From contig DAOTXK010000286.1 of assembly GCA_034435395.1 (NCBI GenBank), forward strand, positions 1 to 23,976: a stretch of DNA of 23,976 nucleotides. The letters run 5' to 3'. Below the pieces are notes generated by a model. That model searched no databases and had not been told where the DNA came from. It saw only the letters and a program-made list of their open reading frames with translations. This document shows positions 12,495-20,289 of the stretch, piece after piece (position 1 is the first letter of the stretch; the number at the start of each line of letters is the position of its first letter). Source of the DNA: DAOTXK01 sp034435395. Lineage in GTDB: Bacteria > Chloroflexota > Anaerolineae > Aggregatilineales > Ch27. The translations under genes were made by a program, and so were the position numbers.

Positions 12495-13544
12495 ATGAAC
12501 CAGTTGTGGAGCAGGTTTCAGGGGGGACCGCTCGTCCTCTTCCTTTCGAGCGTGCTGCTGGCCGCCGTGGTGGGTTTGTGGCCGGATCAACGCCCGGTGG
12601 AAGCAGCGCCGCCGCGCCAGGGGGGCGACCATTACGGCGAAAGCTGCGCGGATTGCCACCTGGATTTTAAGGCCGCCTGGGAGCGGGGCGTACACGCCAT
12701 CGCCTTCACGCGAGAATCGTTCCAGGAAGCCTGGGCCAGCTTCAATAACGACCGGGAGTGCCTGGTCTGCCACACCACCAATTACCAGGCCAATGAGGAC
12801 CGCTACCTGGCTCCGAACATCGTGTGTGAAGCCTGCCACGGTCTGAACCCGCCCGACCATCCGCCGGCGGAGATGGTGATCGGCACCGACGCGCGCATGT
12901 GCGGCCAGTGCCATACCGGCACGTTCAGCGAGTGGCGGCGCAGTCCGCACGCCTTCACCGATGACATGGGGACGGTGGCCTGCTCCACCTGCCACAACCC
13001 CCACGGGCAGATGGTGCGCTTCGCCACCACCAATGACCTGTGTCTCAACTGCCACCAGTCCGCGCCCAACACCTACGTGCACCTCACCCACAACGAAGTG
13101 GCTTTTGAGAACGTGGAGGTGACCTGCGCCAGCTGCCACATGCACCGCACCCAGGGGCTGGGCGACGGGACCCGCGACGACGTGGTCGGCCACAACATCC
13201 CCGATCACACCATGAGCGTGGATACCGTCCCCTGCACCGACTGCCACGAAGCCCTGTCCATCCAGGGGAACGTGCCGCTGCTGGTGGACGTGGACACCGC
13301 GCTGGCCGAAGAACGCGACCGGCTGCGGGCGCAGGTCTCCGACCTGCAAGCGGCCCTGGAGGAACAGGTGGCCAGGGAAGCCGAGGCGGGCATCAACTAC
13401 GTTCAGCTCACCCAGGGGTTGATCGTCGGCCTGGGGCTGGGCATCACCCTCACCTGGGTCCTGATCCGCCGCGACAACGCCAACGGGAGCGCCAGGAACC
13501 GACGCCCGCCCACCAACGACCGCCCGCCCGATAACCAGCCGTAG
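12495..13544 (+). CDS. octaheme c-type cytochrome, membrane-anchored
   Basis: A 349-residue multiheme cytochrome with eight CxxCH motifs (Cys at 51, 89, 111, 136, 163, 183, 211 and 247). Conserved W-x4-HA segments (WERGVHA, WRRSPHA) may give distal heme ligands, as in the NrfH/DmsE/hydroxylamine-oxidoreductase-like multiheme group. The N-terminus has a signal-like hydrophobic helix (VLFLSSVLLAAVVGLW). After the last heme come a coiled coil (about 266-298) and a C-terminal membrane helix (about 307-325) with a short basic tail, so the hemes face outside the cytoplasmic membrane. The start is ATG at 12495 (GAGG nine bases upstream); ATG at 12486 is an alternative. The FeS gene follows after 12 bases. 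Its role is electron transfer with the FeS and NrfD subunits; the terminal acceptor is unknown. Confidence 0.92.
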   Translation: MNQLWSRFQGGPLVLFLSSVLLAAVVGLWPDQRPVEAAPPRQGGDHYGESCADCHLDFKAAWERGVHAIAFTRESFQEAWASFNNDRECLVCHTTNYQANEDRYLAPNIVCEACHGLNPPDHPPAEMVIGTDARMCGQCHTGTFSEWRRSPHAFTDDMGTVACSTCHNPHGQMVRFATTNDLCLNCHQSAPNTYVHLTHNEVAFENVEVTCASCHMHRTQGLGDGTRDDVVGHNIPDHTMSVDTVPCTDCHEALSIQGNVPLLVDVDTALAEERDRLRAQVSDLQAALEEQVAREAEAGINYVQLTQGLIVGLGLGITLTWVLIRRDNANGSARNRRPPTNDRPPDNQP

Positions 13545-13556
13545 GGAGCGCGCCTC

Positions 13557-14375
13557 ATGAAACAAAGTGCCGTCACCGATGTCACCCGCCGCGACCTGAT
13601 CAAGATCATGGTGGGGGCCGGCCTGTCGCTGGCCGCCGCCGCCGTCCTGGCCGATCCCTTGCAGCCGCTCATCCGGCAGTTGATGTCCGGCCTGGAAAAC
13701 CGGCAAGAGCCGGAACCGCCGTGTTGCCCGCACTGGGGCATGGTCATCGATCTCAACAAGTGCATCGGCTGCGAGTACTGCGTGTATGCCTGCCAGGCGA
13801 CCAACGATGTGGCCGATGACATGCGCTGGAACATCCATCTGGTGGACGAGACCCCGACCGGCAAGGTCTTCCATCTGACCCGCCCCTGCCTGCACTGTCA
13901 GAACGCCCCCTGCGTGACCGTCTGCCCGGTGGGGGCCACTTTCCGCCGCGAGGACGGGCTGATCGTGATGGACTACGACAAATGCATCGGCTGCCGCTAC
14001 TGCCAGGCCGCCTGCCCATATGGGGCGCGGTCCTTCAACTGGCGGAACCGGGACGGCGAGCCGAATCCCTACCATCCCGAATGGGGGTCGCCGGAAGTCC
14101 CCCGGCGACCGCGCGGGGTGGTGGAGAAGTGCACCTTCTGCATCCACCGCCTCGATGCAGCGGCCCTGACCGGCCTGCGGCCCGGCATTGACCGGGAAGC
14201 GACCCCGGCCTGCGTCAACATCTGCCCGGTGGAGGCCCGCCACTTCGGCGACCTGAACGATCCGGACAGCAACGTCTCCCGCCTCATCGCCAGCACGCCC
14301 ACGCTGCGGCTCCGCGACGACCTGGGCACGGAGGCCAGCGTGTATTACATTCCGCTGGAGGGACTTGCCATATGA
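13557..14375 (+). CDS. 4x[4Fe-4S] ferredoxin-like subunit (HybA/NrfC/DsrO type), TAT-exported
   Basis: A 272-residue iron-sulfur protein. The N-terminus carries a twin-arginine signal (TRRDLIKIMVGAGLSLAAAA), so it is folded with its clusters and exported. Four cluster-binding sets follow in the order of the DmsB/HybA family: CIGCEYCVYAC (69-79), CLHCQNAPCVTVCP (111-124), CIGCRYCQAACP (143-154), and CTFC (192-195) with CVNICP (219-224). All four clusters look intact. It should carry electrons between the octaheme cytochrome and the NrfD quinone site. The start is ATG at 13557 with GGGAG seven bases upstream. Its TGA overlaps the NrfD ATG (ATGA), so translation is coupled. Confidence 0.94.
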   Translation: MKQSAVTDVTRRDLIKIMVGAGLSLAAAAVLADPLQPLIRQLMSGLENRQEPEPPCCPHWGMVIDLNKCIGCEYCVYACQATNDVADDMRWNIHLVDETPTGKVFHLTRPCLHCQNAPCVTVCPVGATFRREDGLIVMDYDKCIGCRYCQAACPYGARSFNWRNRDGEPNPYHPEWGSPEVPRRPRGVVEKCTFCIHRLDAAALTGLRPGIDREATPACVNICPVEARHFGDLNDPDSNVSRLIASTPTLRLRDDLGTEASVYYIPLEGLAI

Positions 14376-15670
14376 CCGCCATCCTCACCTTCGTCCGCCG
14401 CTCCCCCCTGTACACCATGTGGGTGCTCCTGCTGGCTGCCGTCTTCGGGATCGGCCTGCTGGCCATCGTTTACGTGCTGATCAACGGCCTGGAAGTCACC
14501 CACCTGACCAACCAGCTTCCCTGGGGGCTGTGGATCACCGTCGATCTGTCGTCGATCGCGCTGGGCGCGGGGGCTTTCACGCTCTCGGCGGCGGTGTATA
14601 TCTTCGGGCTGAAGCGGTACGAGGCCATCGCCCGCGCGGCGGTTTTCGTCGGCATGCTGGGCTACACCTCGGCCATGCTGGCCCTGTTCATCGACATTGG
14701 CCGCCCGGACCGCTTTTACCACCCGGTGATCTTCTGGAATGTGCACTCGGTGCTGTGGGAGATCACCATGTGCGTGGTCTTCTATACCAGCGTGCTGCTG
14801 ATGGAAGTCATCCCCATCGTCATCGAGAGCACGCCGCTGCACCACAACCGCTTCCTGCGCGCCCTGGCGCACGTGCTGCACCGCATCATGCCCATCGCCG
14901 CGCTGGTCGGTATGGGCCTCTCCCTGCTGCACCAGTCCTCGCTGGGCGCGACCTACGGCGTGCTGACCGCCCGCCCGGTGTGGTTTTCACCCAGCGCGCC
15001 GGTGCTGTTCATCCTGTCGGCCATCAGCGGCGGGATCGGCCTGACCATCACCGTCACCATGATCACCGGGCGGCTGATGCGCCAGCGCCTGGTCCCGCCG
15101 GACGTGCTCGACGGGGTGGCCCGCTTCGCCGGGTTCGTGGCCCTGGCCTACCTGTACCTCAAACTGTGGAGCTGGGCGGCGACCAACTACTACAGCCACT
15201 CGCCGGCCATGGCCCACGACCTGGAACTGTTGGGCGAGCACACGCCTTACGGTTTCACCTTCTGGTGGTTTGAGATTCTGCTGGGCGCGCTGGTCCCGGC
15301 GATCCTGTTCCTGTGGCGGCGGGCGCGCCGCAACCGCTACGCGCTGGTGGTGGCCGGGGCGCTGTCGGTGCTGGGGGTGGTCGTCTACCGCTGGAATATG
15401 ACGCTGGCCGGGTTTGTCGTGCCGCTGGACTGGACGCCGGGCATCACCAGCCTGCCGGTCAACACCTACGAACCGGCGCTGATCGAGTGGCTGGTGGCGG
15501 CGGGCATCGTGGCCTATAGCTGGCTGTTCTGGAGCCTGGGGGCGCGCTTCCTGAACCTTTACCCGCAGGCTAAAAGTTGGGATGAGCTGGGCACCGATGA
15601 TGAACTGGCAGAGTCGGCCCCGGAGCCGCCCACCAGCGGCGAGGTCTCCGCGCCGTCGCCAGCCCGCTGA
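14372..15670 (+). CDS. NrfD/PsrC-family quinone-interacting membrane subunit
   Basis: A 432-residue polytopic protein of the NrfD/HybB/PsrC family (about 10 predicted helices). Family features include the N-terminal WGLWITVDLSSIALGAGAF, the helix GRPDRFYHPVIFWNVHSVLW (a typical NrfD segment near the quinone site), and a later helix with AATNYYSHSP. It should oxidise or reduce menaquinone in the membrane and pass electrons to the FeS and octaheme subunits outside. Proton translocation is possible in this family but not proven here. A Pro/Glu/Ser-rich cytoplasmic tail ends the protein. The start overlaps the FeS stop by four bases. It ends 21 bases from the converging permease gene; no molybdopterin catalytic subunit is linked. 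Confidence 0.93.
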   Translation: MTAILTFVRRSPLYTMWVLLLAAVFGIGLLAIVYVLINGLEVTHLTNQLPWGLWITVDLSSIALGAGAFTLSAAVYIFGLKRYEAIARAAVFVGMLGYTSAMLALFIDIGRPDRFYHPVIFWNVHSVLWEITMCVVFYTSVLLMEVIPIVIESTPLHHNRFLRALAHVLHRIMPIAALVGMGLSLLHQSSLGATYGVLTARPVWFSPSAPVLFILSAISGGIGLTITVTMITGRLMRQRLVPPDVLDGVARFAGFVALAYLYLKLWSWAATNYYSHSPAMAHDLELLGEHTPYGFTFWWFEILLGALVPAILFLWRRARRNRYALVVAGALSVLGVVVYRWNMTLAGFVVPLDWTPGITSLPVNTYEPALIEWLVAAGIVAYSWLFWSLGARFLNLYPQAKSWDELGTDDELAESAPEPPTSGEVSAPSPAR

Positions 15671-15691
15671 CGCCCCACCTCCCGGCGAGCT

Positions 15692-17638
15692 TTACCGGGG
15701 CAACTTTTCGACCCCAGGCGGCGTCCGCCGGCCGTTGATCTGGTAGGGGATCACGGTCACGGCCACCCCCTCCAGCTGGCTGAGCGCCAGGTTGAAGATC
15801 AGGGCGCTGTTCTGGTGCAGCGCCTGTTCCCAGTAGCTGTCCATCGCCAGGTGGCCCATGATGACGTGCACGAAGGAGCCGGGTTGCTTTTCCAGCAGGT
15901 CTTCCACATACTGGCGGATGGGGTCGGATAACAATCGGTAGGGCGAGGGGATGATATGCAGCTCGCCTTCCCCGATGCGCTCCTGCCACTTGGCCTGGGC
16001 GGACCTGGCCTTCTCCGGGTTGATGGCCACGTGCACTGCCTGCCAGGGATGGCCCAGCGACTTGGCGAAGTTGACCAGCCGGACCGTCTCGGCGTGCACG
16101 TCGTCGATCAGCAGCAGCGTCTGCACCGGGCGCGGCTCAACATCCGGGCGGCGTCCCGCCAGGCTCAGCGCCCTGGCCACCTCCTGGTAGTGGCGGTGGA
16201 TGCGGAAGAAGATCAGCACCAACGCCGGGATCAACACCACCACAAACCACGCCCCGCTGGTGAACTTGGTCACGGCGAAGACGATCATCACGATGCCGGT
16301 GACCACCGCCCCCACCGCGCTGATGACGATCTTGGTGCGCCAGTGGGGGTCGTACTCCAGCGTCGCCTCCAGCCCCGGCACCGTCTCCCCCGGCTGGAGC
16401 CGACCGATCCGCCGCAGGTGGACCACCATGCCGGTCTGCGAGATGGTGAAGCTCAGAAAGACGCCGATGGCGTAGAGCGGGATCAGGGCGGTGGTGCTGG
16501 TGTTCATCAGGATGACCAGCAGGGACGCCAGCGCCGCCAGGATGGTGATGCCCCAGGAAAAGACCAGCCGCCCGCCCCGGTAGGTGAGCTGGCGCGGCAG
16601 GTAGCCGTCCCCCGCCTGGAGCGCGGCCAGCCGGGGAAAATCGGCGAAGCTGGTGTTGGCGGCCATCAGCAGGATCAGGGCCGTCCCGGCCAGCGTCAGC
16701 AGGTAGAGGATGCTGCCCTCGCCATACACCGTCCGGCCCAGCTGGGAGATCACGGTCTCCCGCTCACTGGGCAGGGCGTGGACGGCGTTGGCCAGCAGGG
16801 TGATGCCCAGGAACAGCGCGATCAGGATGCCGCTCAGCCACACCAGGGTGGTGGCGGCGTTGCGGCTGCGCGGCTCCTTAAAGGCGGTGACGCCGTTGGA
16901 GAGGGCCTCGATCCCGGTCAGCGCCGTGCACCCGCTGGAAAAAGCCCGCAGGATCAGGAACAGCGTCAGCGGCTCGGCCACCTGATGGCGGATGACTTCC
17001 ACCTCCGTCACCGTGGGCAGCGACCCGGCCAGGAAGCGCAGGAAACCCGCTGCCAGCGTCAGGAACATGACGCCCAGGAAGAAGTAGGTCGGCACGGCGA
17101 AGATGCGCCCGCTCTCCTTAACGCCGCGCAGGTTGACGATGGCCATCACCACGATCACCCCCACCGCGATCTCCACCCGGTAGGGGAACAGGGTCGGGAA
17201 GCCGGACGTGATCTGGGCCACGCCGGAGGAAACGCTCACCGCCACCGTCAGGATGTAATCGGTCAGCAGGGCAGCCCCGGCGATCTGGGCCGGCAACTCG
17301 CCCAGGTTGTCGCGGGCCACGATGTACGCGCCGCCGCCGTTGGGATAGGCGTAGATCGTCTGCCGGTAGGAGACCGTCACGATGGCCAGCAGCACAGCGA
17401 TGGCCACGGCCAGCGGGATGGAGAGGCGCAGCACCCCGGCGCTCAGGCCAGCCAGGCTGAGGATGATCAGGATTTCCTCGGTGGCGTAGGCGGTGGAGGA
17501 CAGGGCATCGGAAGCGAAGATGGCCAGGCCGACCCGTTTGCTGATCGCCTGGTGGGGCAGGTCCGCCGTGCGCAGCGGCTGCCCGACGAGAAACCGCCAT
17601 AGAGACGGGCGAGCATTGCCCTCTTCTGAAGTTGACAT
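15692..17638 (-). CDS. KimA-like APC-superfamily potassium/amino-acid permease
   Basis: A 648-residue APC-fold transporter closest, by eye, to the KimA (YdaO) potassium importers. Residues important in Bacillus KimA have equivalents at the same spacing: D44/Y51 in SDALSSTAYATEE, D127/T131 in TDYILTVAVSVSSG and a Thr in TALTGIEALSNG. After 12 membrane helices, a cytoplasmic C-terminal domain (about 500-648, for example LLIDDVHAETVRLVNFAKSL) matches the universal-stress-like tail of that family. It is therefore more likely K+/H+ uptake than amino-acid uptake, but the two cannot be fully separated by eye. The ATG at 17638 lacks a strong ribosome site. TACAAT at 17693-17698 (minus strand) is a possible -10. 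I see no c-di-AMP riboswitch upstream. Confidence 0.82.
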   Translation of the reverse strand: MSTSEEGNARPSLWRFLVGQPLRTADLPHQAISKRVGLAIFASDALSSTAYATEEILIILSLAGLSAGVLRLSIPLAVAIAVLLAIVTVSYRQTIYAYPNGGGAYIVARDNLGELPAQIAGAALLTDYILTVAVSVSSGVAQITSGFPTLFPYRVEIAVGVIVVMAIVNLRGVKESGRIFAVPTYFFLGVMFLTLAAGFLRFLAGSLPTVTEVEVIRHQVAEPLTLFLILRAFSSGCTALTGIEALSNGVTAFKEPRSRNAATTLVWLSGILIALFLGITLLANAVHALPSERETVISQLGRTVYGEGSILYLLTLAGTALILLMAANTSFADFPRLAALQAGDGYLPRQLTYRGGRLVFSWGITILAALASLLVILMNTSTTALIPLYAIGVFLSFTISQTGMVVHLRRIGRLQPGETVPGLEATLEYDPHWRTKIVISAVGAVVTGIVMIVFAVTKFTSGAWFVVVLIPALVLIFFRIHRHYQEVARALSLAGRRPDVEPRPVQTLLLIDDVHAETVRLVNFAKSLGHPWQAVHVAINPEKARSAQAKWQERIGEGELHIIPSPYRLLSDPIRQYVEDLLEKQPGSFVHVIMGHLAMDSYWEQALHQNSALIFNLALSQLEGVAVTVIPYQINGRRTPPGVEKLPR

Positions 17639-17770
17639 ATGACTTTCGGGCGTGAGAGCGCCTTCTTACCTTATTTGTCGGACAAGGGTTCTATTGTAAT
17701 GGATTTGGGGCGGCTGAACAGGGGCAGTTGTCACACGCGAATCGTACAGAATATCCGAATCGACGCGCCG

Positions 17771-17802
17771 GACCGACAATCGGTCGATCCAGTTCGTCGG
17801 TC
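17771..17802. promoter_or_regulatory. inverted repeat with an additional half-site (possible operator)
   Basis: GACCGA-CAA-TCGGTC (17771-17785) is a 6-base inverted repeat with a 3-base centre, and a third TCGGTC lies at 17797-17802. It sits about 75 bases upstream of the possible -10 of the permease gene, a sensible place for an activator or repressor. Confidence 0.35.
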
Positions 17803-17868
17803 GCCAGGAGGCAGCATGGAATAAAGGCCAGCGCCCGCCGCCCGGTTGCCTGGCGGCCAGCTATCGGC

Positions 17869-19389
17869 CTATGGCTGGTCGTCCTCCTCCCCCTCTTCCG
17901 CCCACCAGTCGAACTCAAAGCCTTCCGGCAGGTTGGTCATGCCGGGCCAGGGTGGCTCAGTGCTGTCCGGCGGCGGCGGGGGCCGGTTGCCCAGCAGCGC
18001 CTCCAGGCGGGGAGGATACGGCGAGGGGATCGTTGATGGGGCGGCCGGGGGCGGGACCGGTCGCGTCACCCGCTGGTAGATGTGGCGGGCGTGCAGCGCG
18101 ATCGCCCCCAGGCCGATAAAAATCCCGATGGCGTTGAGGATCAGCCCCACCCAGGGCAGCGGCACGTTGGTCAACAGGGCGTAAATCACCGCCCCGATCA
18201 ACAGCGAGAGCAGATTTACCAGGAGCCGCCCGTTGGCGTGAAACAGACGGCGGCCTAGCCGCTGCCCGATCAGATCGCTGATCACCAGCCGCGCCAGGAA
18301 CAGGATCACAAAGGACAGTCCGCCGATAACCAGCATATTGAGCAGGGCCAGCAACAGCAGCCCCATCCAGGTGAAGCCGCCCAGCGTGATGGCCGAGAGC
18401 AGCACCAGCAGCAGGATGCTCACCAGCAGCAGGATCAGGCTGACCGGCGCGGCCAGCAGCGCCAGGATCAGCCCCCAGCCAAAGCTGGACGGTGTGTGGC
18501 GGGGCACGATCAGCGCCGGTTCGCGAATCCAGGCCGGCGCGATGGCCATCATCAACACCCCCGCCGCCATCAGCGACAGCACATCGGTCACCACCGTGCT
18601 GAGATAGCGGAGAATCACCTCCCCCAGCCGGACTTCTTCCATCTCCGTCCCGGCCTGGGTGATGTCCGGGCGCGGCAGGACGTGGTTAAACGCGATCGCG
18701 CCCTCAACCTCCCCGTCGATGGTGCCCTGGTTGGGGCCGGAGTAAGCCAGGTCGCCCCCGATGCGCCCGTCCGGGCGGAGGGTCAGGCCCGGCGTCTGAA
18801 AGGAGACGGTGAACGGGAAGGGGAAGGGGATGAAGCTGGGCGAGGTATCGCCGCCGCCCACTTTGGCGGTGACGTTCCCGTCCACGCGGCCCTCCACCAC
18901 CAGCGCCGACCCGTTGAAGTTCAGGTCCCCGCCGACCTGGCCGCGCACGATGGTCTGGTAGCCCAGCAGCACCAGCAGGTCGCCGGGCACGGTCGCGCCC
19001 TCCCACACCTCCACGTTGAGGGCGATGGCGGCCACGTCCGCCTGGTCCCGCAGGCGGGCCGAGCCGGTCAGGTCCAGGTCCACGCCGCCGAAGTGGATGT
19101 CGTCCTCCACCGCCCCGTCAATGCGGAGCTGGCCGCCCACCAGCCAGATATCGCCCCCCACGCGCCCGCCCGGCGCGATGGCCGCCGCCCAGGCTCCGCC
19201 GATCAGGTCGCCCTCCACCACGCCCTCGATGGTCAGCGTGTTGCAGGCCACGTAAAAGTCGGTTTCAATCGTCTCGCTGGCCGCCACGACACATTCGTCG
19301 CCCTGGCGGCTTTCTGCCGCGCTGACCCGGCCCACCAGCGCCAGGCCCACCAGCAGCAGCGCGATGATCCACAAGCGGCGGTGACGCAT
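17869..19389 (-). CDS. exported bactofilin-like (polymer-forming repeat) protein with polytopic membrane domain
   Basis: About 506 residues. The start is ATG at 19389 (MRHRRLWIIALLLVGLALVG) with GGAGG seven bases upstream, giving a clear signal peptide ending near VSA. Residues about 30-240 are short Gly/Val/Asp-rich repeats (GVVEGDLIGG, GGRVGGDIWLVGGQLRIDG, GQVGGDLNFNG, EGRVDGNVTAKVGG) like the right-handed beta-helix of bactofilin/polymer-forming cytoskeletal proteins. About six to seven membrane helices follow (roughly 260-440), then a Pro-rich and acidic C-terminal tail (EEGEEDDQP). Classical bactofilins are cytoplasmic and lack both signal and membrane domain, so here the beta-helix should face outside. 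A cell-envelope scaffold or shape role is an inference. It is divergent from the cytochrome gene at 19602. Confidence 0.8.
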   Translation of the reverse strand: MRHRRLWIIALLLVGLALVGRVSAAESRQGDECVVAASETIETDFYVACNTLTIEGVVEGDLIGGAWAAAIAPGGRVGGDIWLVGGQLRIDGAVEDDIHFGGVDLDLTGSARLRDQADVAAIALNVEVWEGATVPGDLLVLLGYQTIVRGQVGGDLNFNGSALVVEGRVDGNVTAKVGGGDTSPSFIPFPFPFTVSFQTPGLTLRPDGRIGGDLAYSGPNQGTIDGEVEGAIAFNHVLPRPDITQAGTEMEEVRLGEVILRYLSTVVTDVLSLMAAGVLMMAIAPAWIREPALIVPRHTPSSFGWGLILALLAAPVSLILLLVSILLLVLLSAITLGGFTWMGLLLLALLNMLVIGGLSFVILFLARLVISDLIGQRLGRRLFHANGRLLVNLLSLLIGAVIYALLTNVPLPWVGLILNAIGIFIGLGAIALHARHIYQRVTRPVPPPAAPSTIPSPYPPRLEALLGNRPPPPPDSTEPPWPGMTNLPEGFEFDWWAEEGEEDDQP

Positions 19390-19432
19390 GGCTTTTCCTC
19401 CCCGCGGACGCTCAACGCCAGTCTGCACCCGA

Positions 19433-19438
19433 ATTGTA
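19433..19438 (-). promoter_or_regulatory. candidate -10 box of the bactofilin-like gene
   Basis: The minus strand reads TACAAT (5/6), 44 bases before the ATG at 19389; the -35 hexamer at 17 bases (TGGAGT) matches only 3/6. Confidence 0.35.
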
Positions 19439-19548
19439 CCCAAATGAACCCTTCTACTCCATACATACGGCCCCGCCGGGCGCAAATCCGACAACCTGCG
19501 CCGGGTGGGCGATATTTGATCGCCGCCGGGCCGGGGGCTATAATCGCC

Positions 19549-19554
19549 CTGTTT
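19549..19554 (+). promoter_or_regulatory. candidate -10 box of the lipoprotein cytochrome gene
   Basis: A perfect TATAAT lies 47 bases before the ATG at 19602, in an AT-richer patch that also has TTGATAATTAA downstream. No acceptable -35 is seen at normal spacing. Confidence 0.4.
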
Positions 19555-19601
19555 GATAATTAACCGGCCAGGATTTCCCGCTCGGAAACAAGGTGCTGAC
19601 C

Positions 19602-20186
19602 ATGAACAAGCTGCTCAGTGTGCTGGTGATGGCGCTGCTGGTGACGCTGACGGCCTGCGGCGAACCGGCCATCACGGCGGAAGTTGATCACGGCGGGGGA
19701 GAAGCCGCCGGACACGCCGAAGATGAGTCCGGGGTCACGGCTGTCCCCGGCGCGGCCCAGGCTGGCGAGGAAGGCGTGGCCGTCGGGACCGCCGCAGCCA
19801 CCCCGGGGGCGGCCACGACTGAAGCGCCGCCAGCGACCGCCGCCCCGGCGACTGAACCCGGCGAAGCGGCCCTGCCCGGCGACCCGGCGGTCGGCGAAAC
19901 CCTGTTCAGCCAGTTCCAGCCGGCGGCGGGTTTTGCCTGCGCCACCTGCCACCGCGTTGACTCCGAAGAACAGCTGGTCGGCCCCGGCCTGCTGCACCTC
20001 CCGACCCGGGCGGCGACGCGCGTGCCAGGGCTGAGCGCCCAGGATTATCTCCGCCAGTCCATCGTGGAGCCGGGCGCTTACGTGGTGGCGGGCTACCCGG
20101 ACCAGGTGATGCCCCGCACCTATGGGGACCTGTTCAGCCAGGCGCAGATCGACGATCTGGTCGCCTACCTGCTGACCCTGCCATAA
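19602..20186 (+). CDS. lipoprotein monoheme cytochrome c
   Basis: A 194-residue exported cytochrome. The start is ATG at 19602 (MNKLLSVLVMALLVTLTAC) with AAGGTG six bases upstream; the lipobox LTAC gives a lipid-anchored Cys19. A long flexible linker rich in Ala, Pro, Thr, Gly and Glu (about 20-95) places the heme domain away from the membrane. One heme site, CATCH, is followed by a class-I cytochrome c helix pattern, with VMPRTYGDLF holding the likely Met axial ligand and the closing helix QIDDLVAYLLTLP. The YLRQSIVEPGAYV segment is typical of cytochromes that serve terminal oxidases or redox complexes. It is about 4 kb from the octaheme operon; interaction is possible but not shown. A terminator follows. 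Confidence 0.9.
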   Translation: MNKLLSVLVMALLVTLTACGEPAITAEVDHGGGEAAGHAEDESGVTAVPGAAQAGEEGVAVGTAAATPGAATTEAPPATAAPATEPGEAALPGDPAVGETLFSQFQPAAGFACATCHRVDSEEQLVGPGLLHLPTRAATRVPGLSAQDYLRQSIVEPGAYVVAGYPDQVMPRTYGDLFSQAQIDDLVAYLLTLP

Positions 20187-20205
20187 AACCCGACCGTGCG
20201 CGACC

Positions 20206-20240
20206 GACGCCCTGGCCGTGATGACCAGGGCGTTTGGGGT
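20206..20240 (+). terminator. terminator of the lipoprotein cytochrome gene
   Basis: ACGCCCTGG (20207-20215) pairs perfectly with CCAGGGCGT (20225-20233) over a 9-base loop, followed by TTTGGGGTT. It lies 20 bases after the cytochrome stop codon. The T-run is short, so termination may be partial. Confidence 0.5.
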
Positions 20241-20289
20241 TCTCAGAGGACCGGCGGGGGGCCGTGGCGGCTGGCGGGCGGAGCGGTCG

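Noticed and set aside
12165..14243. Long minus-strand open frame over the cytochrome and FeS genes
   Set aside because: It covers eight heme motifs and four cluster motifs encoded on the plus strand. Its own product has no recognisable pattern.
15956..17602. Long plus-strand open frame inside the KimA-like gene
   Set aside because: It is antisense to a clear transporter and is low-complexity (Gln, Asp, His and Gly rich).
17639..17824. 61-residue plus-strand frame divergent from the permease
   Set aside because: There is no ribosome site or domain, and it covers the permease promoter region.
17639..17868. Possible ydaO (c-di-AMP) riboswitch upstream of the KimA-like gene
   Set aside because: I looked for the conserved helices and purine-rich junctions and did not find them by eye.
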